A stretch of DNA of 49,479 nucleotides from Aliiglaciecola lipolytica E3 (GCF_000314975.1 NZ_BAEN01000032.1:1-49479); one strand, 5' to 3'. Shown: positions 15,619-24,999, numbered from the stretch's first letter. Notes: generated by a model from the letters alone, not told the origin. Translations and numbers: made by a program.

Positions 15619-17439
15619 TTATTGTTTTGTTGGCAGTAAATCAAATGCGACTGACATCCTCTCTTTGGAATCAGTAAAAGGCTCTGTTCCATGCCAAAAG
15701 TAAGAAGGAAAAAGAACTAACTTTCCTACCTCTGGTTTGACCCACTTTTGCGCATTTAGTTGCATGGGTAAATCAATTCCTGGTTTACCAAAATGCAACC
15801 AACCTTTTTTATCATCATCACTAATTGAGTCGGGCAATTGTACATAGTATGCGCTACTCAACCATCCTTTAGGGTGGACATGAGAAATATGGAACCCCTG
15901 ATTTGTTAATCTAACGGACCAGTTAGCTGAAAAGTCAAAATCTTTGCCTGCATGTTTGTAGAATGGATGAGAGGTATTTTTAGGTAGTCCAGTTAGCATT
16001 GCGTCTATGGTATTTTTTAGTGCCGACTTTAACTCTTGGATAATAGGTAGTTGGCGACTAAATAAATTGCCTGTCGTTTGAGTACCATTGCGCAACGACT
16101 GCTCTAACGGATTCCTTCTACTTGTATGAATTTTCACTAGCGTTTCACGTAGCTGATGATTAAATTGTTCTAAACTTTGATGATTGCTTGGCAACAATAT
16201 CTGTTGAGAAAATACCATGCTTTGATAATCACATAAACTCTCATACTCTGGGTTGTTTAATAATCTCAAAGTAGTTGATTTCAAAGCCCATAAAAATTGA
16301 TCATTGGGTGAGTCTTGCAACATCCTGTCAATTAATTGATTCGCTAATTGATAATTTCCTGTAGCTAAATAAGCCTTAATTAGACGTTCATTTTGCGGTG
16401 CAGAAATATGAATATTTTGTCTATGTAGATTCTGAAAATAGCCCACGATGGGCTCGTATTTTTTGCTTTTTTCCCATAAAGCCAACTGCATCTGTTCTGC
16501 AACGTGCCGTTTAGTTGAAAAACTATTCAACCTATCTACAAGCGTTTCAGCCAGCTCAGTTTGATCGTTTTTAATCAAGCCTGAAATATAATCAGCAAGT
16601 AGCTCATTAGTCATCTCTTCTACAGGCTTTTGACGATAGTGAGCCAAATGATCTTCTTCGTTCATTTCGAACTTTAACGAACTGAGTAATTTATTTAAAT
16701 TACGATGTTCTGGCGCTTTTTGAATACCTACTTTTAAAATATCTAGCGCATCGTTTGTATTACCCACATCTAAATTAGCTAGCGCCAAATCTTCATAGCA
16801 TTCCGGATTATTTGCATCAATATTGAGACGTTTCTGAAACAAGGTGACGGCTCGGGTATAATTCCCAACTAATTTTTCAAGCCAAGCAAGCTCCGACAAT
16901 ATCTTTGTATTTTGGGGTTGTTGCTTCGCAAGATCAGTGAGAATTTTTTCAGCTTGCTCAAACAGTTTACGTTTTTGCAAAACGCGAGATTGCCCGAGCC
17001 TAGCATCTACATCACCAGGTTGAATAGCTTCACAACGAGTAAATGCTTGCGCCGCCAAATCTAATTGTTCCGTTTGTAAATAAGTCTGTCCCAGTTTTAA
17101 CCACACACGAATATTTTGATTATCAAATGCCAAACATTGTTTATATTGCTTTATCGCATTCGAAAATTCACCTGCTCTAAGAGCAATATTTGCCAAGGCA
17201 AAATGCAGGTCAGGTTGTTTAGGATTTAACGCTAATGATTCAGCAAAATAGTGCTTCGCGTCATTGTCTTTTAACAACCTCTCATAGGCAGATCCTATCG
17301 CTCTAGATAAGCGAAAATCCGTCAAGCCTAGCTTTTTTAAAATTAAAAAATGCGAGAGAGCTTGCTCAAATTGACCAGCATGCAATAGCTGCATCGCGAG
17401 ATTGAGTCTTTGTTGCACACTTAAATTAGGATTTTGCAT
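15619..17439 (-). CDS. TPR-repeat 2OG-Fe(II) oxygenase
   Basis: A 606-residue two-part protein. Residues about 10-330 are tetratricopeptide repeats (AEQ-type units such as YKQCLAFDNQNIRVWLKLGQ, LDLAAQAFTRCEAIQPGD, YTRAVTLFQKRLNIDANNPE). The C-terminal 120 residues are a 2OG-Fe(II) oxygenase of the putative 2OG-FeII_Oxy_5 type: HISHVHPKGWLSSAYYVQLP holds the first metal ligand region and LVLFPSYFWHGTEPF..ERMS the second His and the 2-oxoglutarate arginine. These enzymes hydroxylate a protein or small molecule; TPRs would bind the substrate. I use ATG 17439 rather than a longer frame, because the longer one overlaps the divergent gene start. It is divergent from a TPR sulfotransferase, with 67 bases between. 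Confidence 0.8.
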   Translation of the reverse strand: MQNPNLSVQQRLNLAMQLLHAGQFEQALSHFLILKKLGLTDFRLSRAIGSAYERLLKDNDAKHYFAESLALNPKQPDLHFALANIALRAGEFSNAIKQYKQCLAFDNQNIRVWLKLGQTYLQTEQLDLAAQAFTRCEAIQPGDVDARLGQSRVLQKRKLFEQAEKILTDLAKQQPQNTKILSELAWLEKLVGNYTRAVTLFQKRLNIDANNPECYEDLALANLDVGNTNDALDILKVGIQKAPEHRNLNKLLSSLKFEMNEEDHLAHYRQKPVEEMTNELLADYISGLIKNDQTELAETLVDRLNSFSTKRHVAEQMQLALWEKSKKYEPIVGYFQNLHRQNIHISAPQNERLIKAYLATGNYQLANQLIDRMLQDSPNDQFLWALKSTTLRLLNNPEYESLCDYQSMVFSQQILLPSNHQSLEQFNHQLRETLVKIHTSRRNPLEQSLRNGTQTTGNLFSRQLPIIQELKSALKNTIDAMLTGLPKNTSHPFYKHAGKDFDFSANWSVRLTNQGFHISHVHPKGWLSSAYYVQLPDSISDDDKKGWLHFGKPGIDLPMQLNAQKWVKPEVGKLVLFPSYFWHGTEPFTDSKERMSVAFDLLPTKQ

Positions 17440-17506
17440 AGAAGAAAATAAAATCAGGTTGCTAGTGGTATAAACCAAGTTGCCAATCGAGTTAAGATAC
17501 CATTTA
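17440..17506. promoter_or_regulatory. Divergent promoter region between the two TPR enzymes
   Basis: Only 67 bases separate the two starts, so both promoters and any operator must overlap here, suggesting joint regulation. No sharp -35/-10 pair or palindrome stands out to me. Confidence 0.4.
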
Positions 17507-19126
17507 ATGAAAATCAACCCAAGATTAAATCCAGAGTCTATTTTGTCACAACGAAACCAACTATTGCTAAACGATGCACAACACTTATTATCGAGCGGCA
17601 AGTATACATCCAGCCGATTAGCACTAAACAAGATCTTACGTAAAGAACCCGAACACACTGATGCACTGCTAATTAAATATCAAATTGAAGCTGCCGAAGG
17701 GGCATACGATGCCGCCTTTGACCAGTTAACACAGTTGGTTGATAAACATGACTTGACGCAAGCGCAACTGCTCAGGTTAGCTGCGCATTTGAACAAATTA
17801 GAATTGTACTTTTTGCTCCATAAAGTGATACACAAACTGATTGTATTTTCCCCAGAAGATAACCATTTAAAATTCCAGCAAAGTTTGTGTCTAAGTAAAA
17901 TTGGGCAAATCCAAACTTCTCTTGAACTCGCTTTGATTTGCGAAAAAAACGACTATGAAAATCCATTGTTATTTCTGAATATTGGACACAATTACAAAGC
18001 ATTTGGGAATACGGATAAGGCGGCTGAATATTATCAAAAATACATAACAAAATGTCCTGAAAACAGCGGTTTCGGATACTGGGGTTTAGCCGATCTAAAA
18101 CACTATCTATTTAGTCAAACAGAAATCGAAGAAATGGAAAACAAGCTAAGGGACGTTAATTTAGGGAAAACGGAAAACCAAGCTGAGTTGATTCACTTTG
18201 CATTGGGTCACGCGAAATCTCAGCAGAAATCCTATCAGCAAGCATTAGAACACATCACCATCGCGAATAATGGACTATCTAAATTGCGCCCTTTTAGGCA
18301 GCAAGGCTATATGCAGTTGATCAATGAGTTACAAAATTATTGTGACAACACGATTAATCCAGATTTTACTGTAGATGAAACTTTAACCCCGATTTTTATC
18401 GTTGGTATGCCCCGTTCCGGTACTACATTGACTGAACAAATATTAGCTAGCCATTCTAAAATCGCCGCTACTGATGAACTTCCGTTTATTGAAAGAATTG
18501 CGATGCAAATGGGTAGAAAACGCGGCTATGCACAAGGCTTGAGTGAAATGACCAGCGCCCAGCGTGCTGGATACATCAAGTTTTATTTATCTCAAGCGTC
18601 GGCTTACTTAGACCAAAAAACGCCTTTTTTAATTGATAAAAACCCAACCAATTTTTTACACCTAGGGTTGATAATCAAATTATTTCCCCATGCTAAGATT
18701 ATCAACTTAGTACGGGATCCCTTTGACAATGCAATTAGTGTTTACAAGCAGCACTTTAGTCAGGGCAACGACTTTAGTTATGATTTAAATTCGATTAAAC
18801 ACTATGTCTCAGGCTATATTTCGATAATGCAGCATTGGACAAAGCTGTTCCCTGAAAATGTTTATCACCTGCACTATGAGAAATTAGTATCTAGCCCTGA
18901 GAAGAGTATTTCTCAGCTTATTGAATTTTGCGGTTTATCTATCGAGCGCCAGTGTTTCGAATTTTTTAATTCAGATAAACCTGTGCTAACCCCTAGTGCG
19001 AGTCAAGTGAGACAACCAATCCATGCAAAATCATTAGGAAGTGCGGGGGTTTATGCTGAATATCTACCCGAATTTAAACAACATATGGATGGTTTAAAAC
19101 ATCGCATGTTGGATGCCTTTAGTTAA
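17507..19126 (+). CDS. TPR-repeat sulfotransferase
   Basis: A 539-residue protein. Residues about 20-250 are TPR-like helices (for example SLELALICEKNDYENPLLFL, NTDKAAEYYQKYITKCPENS). From about residue 285 comes a sulfotransferase domain with the 5'-phosphosulfate loop TPIFIVGMPRSGTTLTEQIL (about 292-311) and the 3'-phosphate segment INLVRDPFDNAISVYKQHF (about 397-415), then LHYEKLVSSPEKSISQLIEF. Such domains move sulfate from PAPS to an oxygen or nitrogen acceptor; the PRSGTT..E..L..H..I....E pattern is shared with protein-tyrosine sulfotransferases. I chose ATG 17507; an upstream TTG at 17480 lacks support. No signal peptide, so it works in the cytoplasm. The acceptor is unknown. Confidence 0.85.
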   Translation: MKINPRLNPESILSQRNQLLLNDAQHLLSSGKYTSSRLALNKILRKEPEHTDALLIKYQIEAAEGAYDAAFDQLTQLVDKHDLTQAQLLRLAAHLNKLELYFLLHKVIHKLIVFSPEDNHLKFQQSLCLSKIGQIQTSLELALICEKNDYENPLLFLNIGHNYKAFGNTDKAAEYYQKYITKCPENSGFGYWGLADLKHYLFSQTEIEEMENKLRDVNLGKTENQAELIHFALGHAKSQQKSYQQALEHITIANNGLSKLRPFRQQGYMQLINELQNYCDNTINPDFTVDETLTPIFIVGMPRSGTTLTEQILASHSKIAATDELPFIERIAMQMGRKRGYAQGLSEMTSAQRAGYIKFYLSQASAYLDQKTPFLIDKNPTNFLHLGLIIKLFPHAKIINLVRDPFDNAISVYKQHFSQGNDFSYDLNSIKHYVSGYISIMQHWTKLFPENVYHLHYEKLVSSPEKSISQLIEFCGLSIERQCFEFFNSDKPVLTPSASQVRQPIHAKSLGSAGVYAEYLPEFKQHMDGLKHRMLDAFS

Positions 19127-19167
19127 CGTACAGACATCTATTTTAAATGGCAACTTGCTATTGCAGG

Positions 19168-20334
19168 TTACGCAAGCTTGCCATGACAGTGTTTAAACTT
19201 CAGTCCTGAACCACAATGACAAATGTCGTTTCTCGATAGTTTGTGTTGTTCAGAGCTTGGCCTTGGTTGGTCAACGTTTCTTTCTGTTTTTCTAATTGAA
19301 TTTTGTACAACAGGCTTTGGCGACTGGGGAGTGTCATTTTTGGTTAACGGCTGGGGCGATAAATTTGCATAGCTATCTTTCACCTCTACATTCAGTGCAG
19401 GGTCAATCATACAATGCAAAAACATACGTGTTGCTTGGGTACCGTTGGTTAGCTTAAGCACAGTATCTAAATGCATGACTTGTTCGTAGGCTTGCTGGCG
19501 AAGTTTGTGGTATTCAGGCCAGCCTTGCTCCGTCAAACCAAATAAACTCCATAGTTCTCGCCATTGATGACAAAAACTTTCTACCTTTTTAATCATCTCT
19601 CGCTGCGCTTCTACAGGATTGGTGTCTACGCGCTTTAAATCAGATATCAAGTCATTTGCCAATCCGTCCATCTCTCCTGGAGAAAGAACTAAAGGAGTAT
19701 TAAATTGCTCGGTTTTAAATTCGTGATTTTCGTGTTGATTAAACGCGACATGCCGAATCTGATCCGCACAAAAAGGCGTATTTAGCCAAGGCACGTGACC
19801 CGACTCAGCCATTTTCCAAAACTTTGCAGAGCCGCATAAATCGATGACTAAGTGCACTCTAAATAATTCACTTTGATTGGTGACTCGATGATATTTCCAA
19901 GAATCGAAAATCCAAGCTTCACCCGCTTTCATGTGCACATTTTTATCACCGCAATGAAATATAACATTTGGATCGGTTACGATAGGAATGTGGATACGTA
20001 CGCGTTTGTACCAGTGATAATTAATATCAGAATGGAGTGGAACTTCGAAGCCACTTTCTAACCCCATAAGGCGGGAACGACCTATAACTTCCCCAAAACT
20101 TGCAATAACCTGCTTTAAATAGGGTGTATCTTGTAATACAGAAGTCGCCGCCATTGGCCCCTTAAATAGGTTATTAAACTGACCATTTAACGACACCAAG
20201 GGAATAGAAAGATTCCCTTTAAACCCCTCATGGTGAGGAACCCACAAGGCTTGATTCAATTGTTGTATTTCCTGTTGTAACCGCTTTTCATCAAAGCAAA
20301 CGGGAAGTTGAATAAATTCGTGTGCAAGTTTCAA
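19168..20334 (-). CDS. Asp/Asn beta-hydroxylase-like protein with C-terminal SEC-C motif
   Basis: A 388-residue protein. The first 190 residues fit the aspartyl/asparaginyl beta-hydroxylase (2OG-dependent) fold: PLHSDINYHWYKRVRIHIPI (first His, then Arg), VHMKAGEAWIFDSWKYHRVTNQS (second His) and FRVHLVIDL (2OG arginine). A helical middle follows, then a variable linker, and the last 18 residues hold a zinc-binding SEC-C motif: ICHCGSGLKFKHCHG. The start is uncertain: TTG 20334 has GTGGA nine bases upstream, whereas TTG 20343 is too close to it. It lies 46 bases after the sulfotransferase gene that carries the same kind of C-terminal motif. Probable protein or peptide hydroxylase; substrate unknown. 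Confidence 0.8.
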   Translation of the reverse strand: MKLAHEFIQLPVCFDEKRLQQEIQQLNQALWVPHHEGFKGNLSIPLVSLNGQFNNLFKGPMAATSVLQDTPYLKQVIASFGEVIGRSRLMGLESGFEVPLHSDINYHWYKRVRIHIPIVTDPNVIFHCGDKNVHMKAGEAWIFDSWKYHRVTNQSELFRVHLVIDLCGSAKFWKMAESGHVPWLNTPFCADQIRHVAFNQHENHEFKTEQFNTPLVLSPGEMDGLANDLISDLKRVDTNPVEAQREMIKKVESFCHQWRELWSLFGLTEQGWPEYHKLRQQAYEQVMHLDTVLKLTNGTQATRMFLHCMIDPALNVEVKDSYANLSPQPLTKNDTPQSPKPVVQNSIRKTERNVDQPRPSSEQHKLSRNDICHCGSGLKFKHCHGKLA

Positions 20335-20380
20335 TATTAACAATCCACTTCAAATAGGTGATTGGTGCTTTATAAACACC

Positions 20381-21406
20381 TTATTTTACAATAATGCCGT
20401 GGCAATGTTTGTACTTTTTACCGGAACCACAAGGACAAATGGTATTACGAGAAACACGTTGAACTCGAGCTTCACTTGTTGAAGAGTCAGACGTTTTTGG
20501 CGGTAGAGGTGTTTCTTCATTGTTCAATTCAGCCACATCCAATTTAGTCAGTCCGCGCTGCACAAGCATGTGATTAATATCTGCTTGCGTGCTCTGAATA
20601 TGTCGAAGTTGTTTCTCTACTTCGGTTTGATTTTCTTTCCATTTATCCTTGCAAGGAGGTGTCAACGTGTATCGCGATAAAGGCAGTTTTGTAGTTTCTT
20701 CTTCAGAAAATTCAGTTAAGTTAGCAAATTGGGCTATTTGCGCTAAGACTTCTGGCGTCTTTTCCACCAATTCTTGATAAGAAACAATTTGAAATTGTTG
20801 TTCAGGAAGTTGTTTTAAACAAGCAATGATTGCATCGTTAGCGGCTTGCCATTGAAAACGTGCAATGTCCGCTAAACTGGCAGAAGTTAAGTCTCGCCAA
20901 CCATCAGGCAATAAAAACGACCATTTAGTGCCTGCAGCATCAATATGCGGGTACGTGGTAAATCGACCAGACTTCCAACCTTCCATGATACTACTAATAT
21001 TTTCCCTTGGATCCCTGACTAAATAAATAAACTTAGCATCAGGAAATACCGACAACAAAAAAGGAATTCGAAGCGCATTTTTTGGAGTTTTTTCTAGTAG
21101 CCTTATCCCGCCCTGAAAGCCGTCATTGATTCGCCCTTCTCGTGTTCTTGCTGCTTGTAAAAACCGAGTTCTCAGTAAATCGATTGTCGCTGCATCTGCA
21201 TCTTCCGCTCCTAATGCATTAGAAACAAGTCCTCTGGCTACCGTACTCAAGGATGGCACATGCTCAATCAATTGGTGACTTTCTCCGCCGATTGTCCATA
21301 TTTCTGGGTGCCTAGCGAGAGTTTCGAATAATAACGTGCTCCCCGCTCTTGGCGCTGACAAAATAATGACAGGCTCAATAAGCTTAGTTGCTTGCTTTAA
21401 TTCCAC
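20381..21406 (-). CDS. Sulfotransferase with C-terminal SEC-C motif
   Basis: A 341-residue PAPS-dependent sulfotransferase. The phosphosulfate loop IILSAPRAGSTLLFETLARH (about residues 14-33) and the 3'-phosphate segment AKFIYLVRDPRENISSIMEGW (about 126-146) are clear, with FQIVSYQELVEKTPEVLAQI afterwards. The last 19 residues are a SEC-C motif, ICPCGSGKKYKHCHGI, nearly the same as in the next gene downstream. It overlaps the methyltransferase by 23 bases and begins with GTG without its own ribosome binding site, so translation is probably coupled. Its fold class is the same as the TPR sulfotransferase at 17507-19126, but the sequences and architecture differ. Confidence 0.85.
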   Translation of the reverse strand: MELKQATKLIEPVIILSAPRAGSTLLFETLARHPEIWTIGGESHQLIEHVPSLSTVARGLVSNALGAEDADAATIDLLRTRFLQAARTREGRINDGFQGGIRLLEKTPKNALRIPFLLSVFPDAKFIYLVRDPRENISSIMEGWKSGRFTTYPHIDAAGTKWSFLLPDGWRDLTSASLADIARFQWQAANDAIIACLKQLPEQQFQIVSYQELVEKTPEVLAQIAQFANLTEFSEEETTKLPLSRYTLTPPCKDKWKENQTEVEKQLRHIQSTQADINHMLVQRGLTKLDVAELNNEETPLPPKTSDSSTSEARVQRVSRNTICPCGSGKKYKHCHGIIVK

Positions 21407-22292
21407 TTATACGGCGTCCGATCAGTTTATTTTCTTCAAATATAGATTCATCACTAACTATGTCTAATTGATTTTCCGTTAACAACGTTTTCAATTGATC
21501 ATACTTTTCGTCTGTTAATGCGGCACTCACTAAATCTGAAAGGCGCACAATTTGACCTTCCAGTTCAGTTAAGAAAAGTTTTAGATCTTGTTTCTTTTGT
21601 TTGAGCGCTAAATTAGGCTGCATAACATGCTTTAAAAAAGCTGGAAAACCAGTACCAGCTAAAGCAGAAGCATGTTTATTAGCGATGTTTCCAATTTCTG
21701 CGTTTAACTGATGTCGCAATTGTTCACATATAGATGACTTCTGACCGTACTTAGCTAAAGCATTAATAAGTTTCCTTATCGTTTCAATTAGTCCACTGGC
21801 GATCAAAGCTTTAGCCGCATTAAGAATAGCTAAGTTAGGTTTTACAATTGCCGACTCACAATCATGTAAAATAAATTGAAAATGACCGCCTGTTTTAAGA
21901 ATTCGACATACCTCAGGAACACTATCAGATAGAGACGAGTATTCAATTCCAAACTGAGAAATCACATAGTCAAACGCACTATCGCTGACCGGCATTTTTT
22001 CGGCTTGGGCTTCTTCAATAAAAGTCATATTAGTTAAATTTGACAGTGAATCTGGGATAGATAGCTTTGCACTGTCGAGTCCAGTGTAAACTAAGTGAGC
22101 GTTGACATCCTGACCCAAAGCGATCAAAGAACCATTACCCGTACCTATATCTAATACTTTCTGACCATTAGGAATTTGTTGGAAAAGTTCTTCCCACAGC
22201 GCCTTAAGAACACCAGTATAATTGCCAGAAAAGTCGTCACCGAAGGATGTCAAATGCCCTTGTTGCCAATATTGGCTCCAATAACTACTCAA
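21384..22292 (-). CDS. Class I SAM-dependent methyltransferase
   Basis: A 302-residue methyltransferase of the type 11/25 class. Motif I is KVLDIGTGNGSLIALG (about residues 44-59), followed by VYTGLDSAKLS (motif II), PVSDSAFDYVISQFGIEY (motif IV) and CRILKTGGHFQFILHD. The C-terminal 120 residues are helical and unassigned. It starts at a TTG preceded by GGAG at a 6-base distance. It is the first gene of a three-gene operon (methyltransferase, SEC-C sulfotransferase, SEC-C hydroxylase) separated from the upstream receptor by a terminator. The methyl acceptor is unknown. Confidence 0.85.
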   Translation of the reverse strand: MSSYWSQYWQQGHLTSFGDDFSGNYTGVLKALWEELFQQIPNGQKVLDIGTGNGSLIALGQDVNAHLVYTGLDSAKLSIPDSLSNLTNMTFIEEAQAEKMPVSDSAFDYVISQFGIEYSSLSDSVPEVCRILKTGGHFQFILHDCESAIVKPNLAILNAAKALIASGLIETIRKLINALAKYGQKSSICEQLRHQLNAEIGNIANKHASALAGTGFPAFLKHVMQPNLALKQKKQDLKLFLTELEGQIVRLSDLVSAALTDEKYDQLKTLLTENQLDIVSDESIFEENKLIGRRISGIKASN

Positions 22293-22320
22293 GTCTTACT
22301 CCACTTTCTAAATTCAATAA

Positions 22321-22346
22321 AAAAGGCCGATAATAATCGGCCTTTT
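22321..22346 (-). terminator. Rho-independent terminator after the receptor
   Basis: AAAAGGCCGAT-AATA-ATCGGCCTTTT is an 11-bp perfect stem, with flanking T-runs on both strands. It lies 28 bases after the receptor stop and 28 bases before the methyltransferase start, so it should end the receptor transcript; some readthrough into the modification operon is possible. Confidence 0.9.
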
Positions 22347-22373
22347 AATTTTTAACGTTTATTAACTAACGTA

Positions 22374-24983
22374 TTAGAAACTAATTGTATAGTTTACACG
22401 GTAGTCACGACCAAAGTTGTTATACAAGTCTTGGTCTGTCCACTGGCCTGCTGAGTTCAATACAGGATCTTCGTCAGTAAGGTTGTTAACTGTAAGAGTT
22501 ACCGCACCGTATTTACCAGCATTATACGTGTATGTTACGTTGTGGATTAACCAGTCATCAAGCTTACCTGATTGTACCCATGCGCCGTTAGTAAATATTT
22601 CATTTTCAGACGTGCTGTCAGTATAAGTCAGGTTCCAAGCAACTGAATGGTCAGCAAGTGCCCAAGATAAAGTTGCAACAGATTTAAACTCAGGTTGACC
22701 TGACCAACTAGCCGTATCAACAATCACACCACCAACTTCTTCATCATAAGATAAAACGAAGCTATTAGTGTTAGCTAGACGGAAGTCACCGAATTCTGTT
22801 TCGAACATAGCGTTAAAGCTTAAATCGATACCTTCGATTTCGAAACCTTGACCGTTAAAGTAACCAGTACCAGCTTCTAGTAATGTGCCAGCAGTTGAAC
22901 GGATTAGGTAGAAAGTTTCGTTAGAAACATCAGTACCAGGTGCTACAGCAGTAATTACACCAGCCGCTTCGTCAGACAATAAAGCTTGAACCGTTTTAGT
23001 TTGAATTACGTTATCGATAGAAAGTTTGAAGTAATCTAATTTCACGCCAAACTCATCAGTCACATCCCAAACCACACCAAAGTTAGTGTAATCAGAAGAT
23101 TCTGCACCTAAGTTAGTGTTAGATTTGTAGTAAGTATCATACTGCTTCTCGCTCGTAGCACCAGTTGCATAGTCAATCGCACCTTCAGCAGAGAAAGTGG
23201 TTGCAGCATTTAGTTCATCTAGACCAGGTGCACGGAATGATTCAGAGTAAGATGCACGAAGTACAACTCCGTCAGCCACTTCCCAACGCGCTTTAACAGC
23301 TGGAGAAACGTTATCACCGAAATCAGAGTAATCATCGTAACGAACTGCGATGTTAACTTCTAAGTCATCAGTAAACGGCAGTCTTGATTCGAAGAAGAAT
23401 GCAGTAACATCACGCATACCTTCAGCACTGTTACCAGCAGAACCACCGATTAGACCAGTTTCAGACTGACCGTCATAAATATCTGCGTAAGTTTGCTCGA
23501 AGTACTCAGCACCGAAGTAATGAGATACCATGCCACCACCAAGCTCAAACATATCGAAACCGATACCAGCGAAGTATTGGTCTAGAGTAGAACTAGAGTT
23601 TTGAAGTGTAGTAGCTTTCATGTTAGCTATACCTTCTTCAGAACCAAGGTCGATATCATTAGCATCGTTATATGCTAAACCACCGTAGCTCAAATAGTAC
23701 TCACCAATCGATTTGTTATCAGCGATGTTAGTGTGGTAGTAAACTTCCCACGCAGCGTCATTCCAGTCTAGGTTACCACGAAGACCAGTTGTGTAATCTT
23801 GGTTGTAATCATCAACGTTACCGTCACGAGTACCGATACCAACCCAACGGAAATAACCACGAGGACTTTCTACGTCAAATGGGTTATGAGCATTGTCTGC
23901 AGGAATACCATCCCATGGAGCAGCAGGAGGTGCATAACGACCGAACGAGCTATTTTGAACGAACATAGCCTGACCGAACCATTCTACATCTTCGGCAATT
24001 TCATAATTAGCGTTTACATATAGTGTGTTACGGTCAACTGATGCAGTGTTATAAGAAACGTTTGCGAATGCATACATACAGTAAGTAGAACCTTCGCTCC
24101 AATCATCATCAGCAGCTACGTTAGCAAAAGTGTCCGCGCCGTACTGTGAAATCAAATCACCACAAAGAGGTGATGCTTGAGTCATAGAGAAGTCAGCGTT
24201 AGCAATTGTTGCACCGTAAATAGACCAACCAGAAGTTTCAGTATAAGCCTGAATTTCGCCGTCACCGTTGAAATCAGTCATGCTAGCTTTAGTATAGTCA
24301 CGAGCACCGTCAGAGATACCTTTACGCTCTTGGTGATCGAATGCAAACGTGATGTTACCTTTATCGTTAGACACACCGCCCACGATAGAGAATTCTTTAG
24401 AAGTAGTACCTTCGTCGTTGTCACGGTGACCTAAACCACCAGAGAACGTCAAACCTTCGTAGTTGTCTTTAAGGATAACGTTAACAACACCAGCCATTGC
24501 GTCAGAACCATAAACAGAAGAACCACCTTCAGTCATGATATCGATACGCTCAACAGCTGCGAAAGGAATAGCGTTAAGGTTAGCAGAAGCGCCACCTAGC
24601 GTAGGTGAACCTGGGAAACGACGACCGTTCAATAGAACTAGTGTACGTTGAGAACCAGCACCACGAAGGTTAATAGTAGCTTGTGATTGAGCAGAGCTAC
24701 CAGAACGTTCTGAGAAAGAACCGAAAGAGTTCAATGAGCTGCTACGAAGTGCATCAGCAACTGAGAAGTCACCTTCCATCTTGATGTCAGCAGCGCTGAT
24801 TGAAATTACAGGTGTAGCACCTTCAAGGTCGGTACGTTGAATACGTGAACCTGTTACAGAGATTTTCTCTACGCCAGCTGAATCTTGAGCAACAGCTGTT
24901 GCAGGAGCCAATACTGCTGTTGAAGCAGCACCGACAGCTAGAGCCATGCGAATTGACTTCGCTAACTTTGAATTTGTATACAT
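22374..24983 (-). CDS. TonB-dependent outer-membrane receptor, large, ligand unknown
   Basis: An 869-residue TonB-dependent receptor with a signal peptide (residues 1-33, ending AVAQDS). The plug starts with VEKISVTGSRIQRTDLEGATPV (a TonB-box/plug pattern), and includes LRGAGSQRTLVLLNGRRFPG (about residues 108-127) and IDIMTEGGSSVYGSDAMAGVVNVILK (about 148-173). A 700-residue barrel follows, ending in GRDYRVNYTISF with a terminal Phe. This LVLLNGRR plug type is common in Alteromonadales and Sphingomonadales receptors for peptides, polysaccharide fragments and other large ligands; no specific ligand can be read. It has its own terminator and lies next to the modification operon on the same strand. 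Confidence 0.9.
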   Translation of the reverse strand: MYTNSKLAKSIRMALAVGAASTAVLAPATAVAQDSAGVEKISVTGSRIQRTDLEGATPVISISAADIKMEGDFSVADALRSSSLNSFGSFSERSGSSAQSQATINLRGAGSQRTLVLLNGRRFPGSPTLGGASANLNAIPFAAVERIDIMTEGGSSVYGSDAMAGVVNVILKDNYEGLTFSGGLGHRDNDEGTTSKEFSIVGGVSNDKGNITFAFDHQERKGISDGARDYTKASMTDFNGDGEIQAYTETSGWSIYGATIANADFSMTQASPLCGDLISQYGADTFANVAADDDWSEGSTYCMYAFANVSYNTASVDRNTLYVNANYEIAEDVEWFGQAMFVQNSSFGRYAPPAAPWDGIPADNAHNPFDVESPRGYFRWVGIGTRDGNVDDYNQDYTTGLRGNLDWNDAAWEVYYHTNIADNKSIGEYYLSYGGLAYNDANDIDLGSEEGIANMKATTLQNSSSTLDQYFAGIGFDMFELGGGMVSHYFGAEYFEQTYADIYDGQSETGLIGGSAGNSAEGMRDVTAFFFESRLPFTDDLEVNIAVRYDDYSDFGDNVSPAVKARWEVADGVVLRASYSESFRAPGLDELNAATTFSAEGAIDYATGATSEKQYDTYYKSNTNLGAESSDYTNFGVVWDVTDEFGVKLDYFKLSIDNVIQTKTVQALLSDEAAGVITAVAPGTDVSNETFYLIRSTAGTLLEAGTGYFNGQGFEIEGIDLSFNAMFETEFGDFRLANTNSFVLSYDEEVGGVIVDTASWSGQPEFKSVATLSWALADHSVAWNLTYTDSTSENEIFTNGAWVQSGKLDDWLIHNVTYTYNAGKYGAVTLTVNNLTDEDPVLNSAGQWTDQDLYNNFGRDYRVNYTISF

Positions 24984-24999
24984 GTATGTCTCCCTGGAC

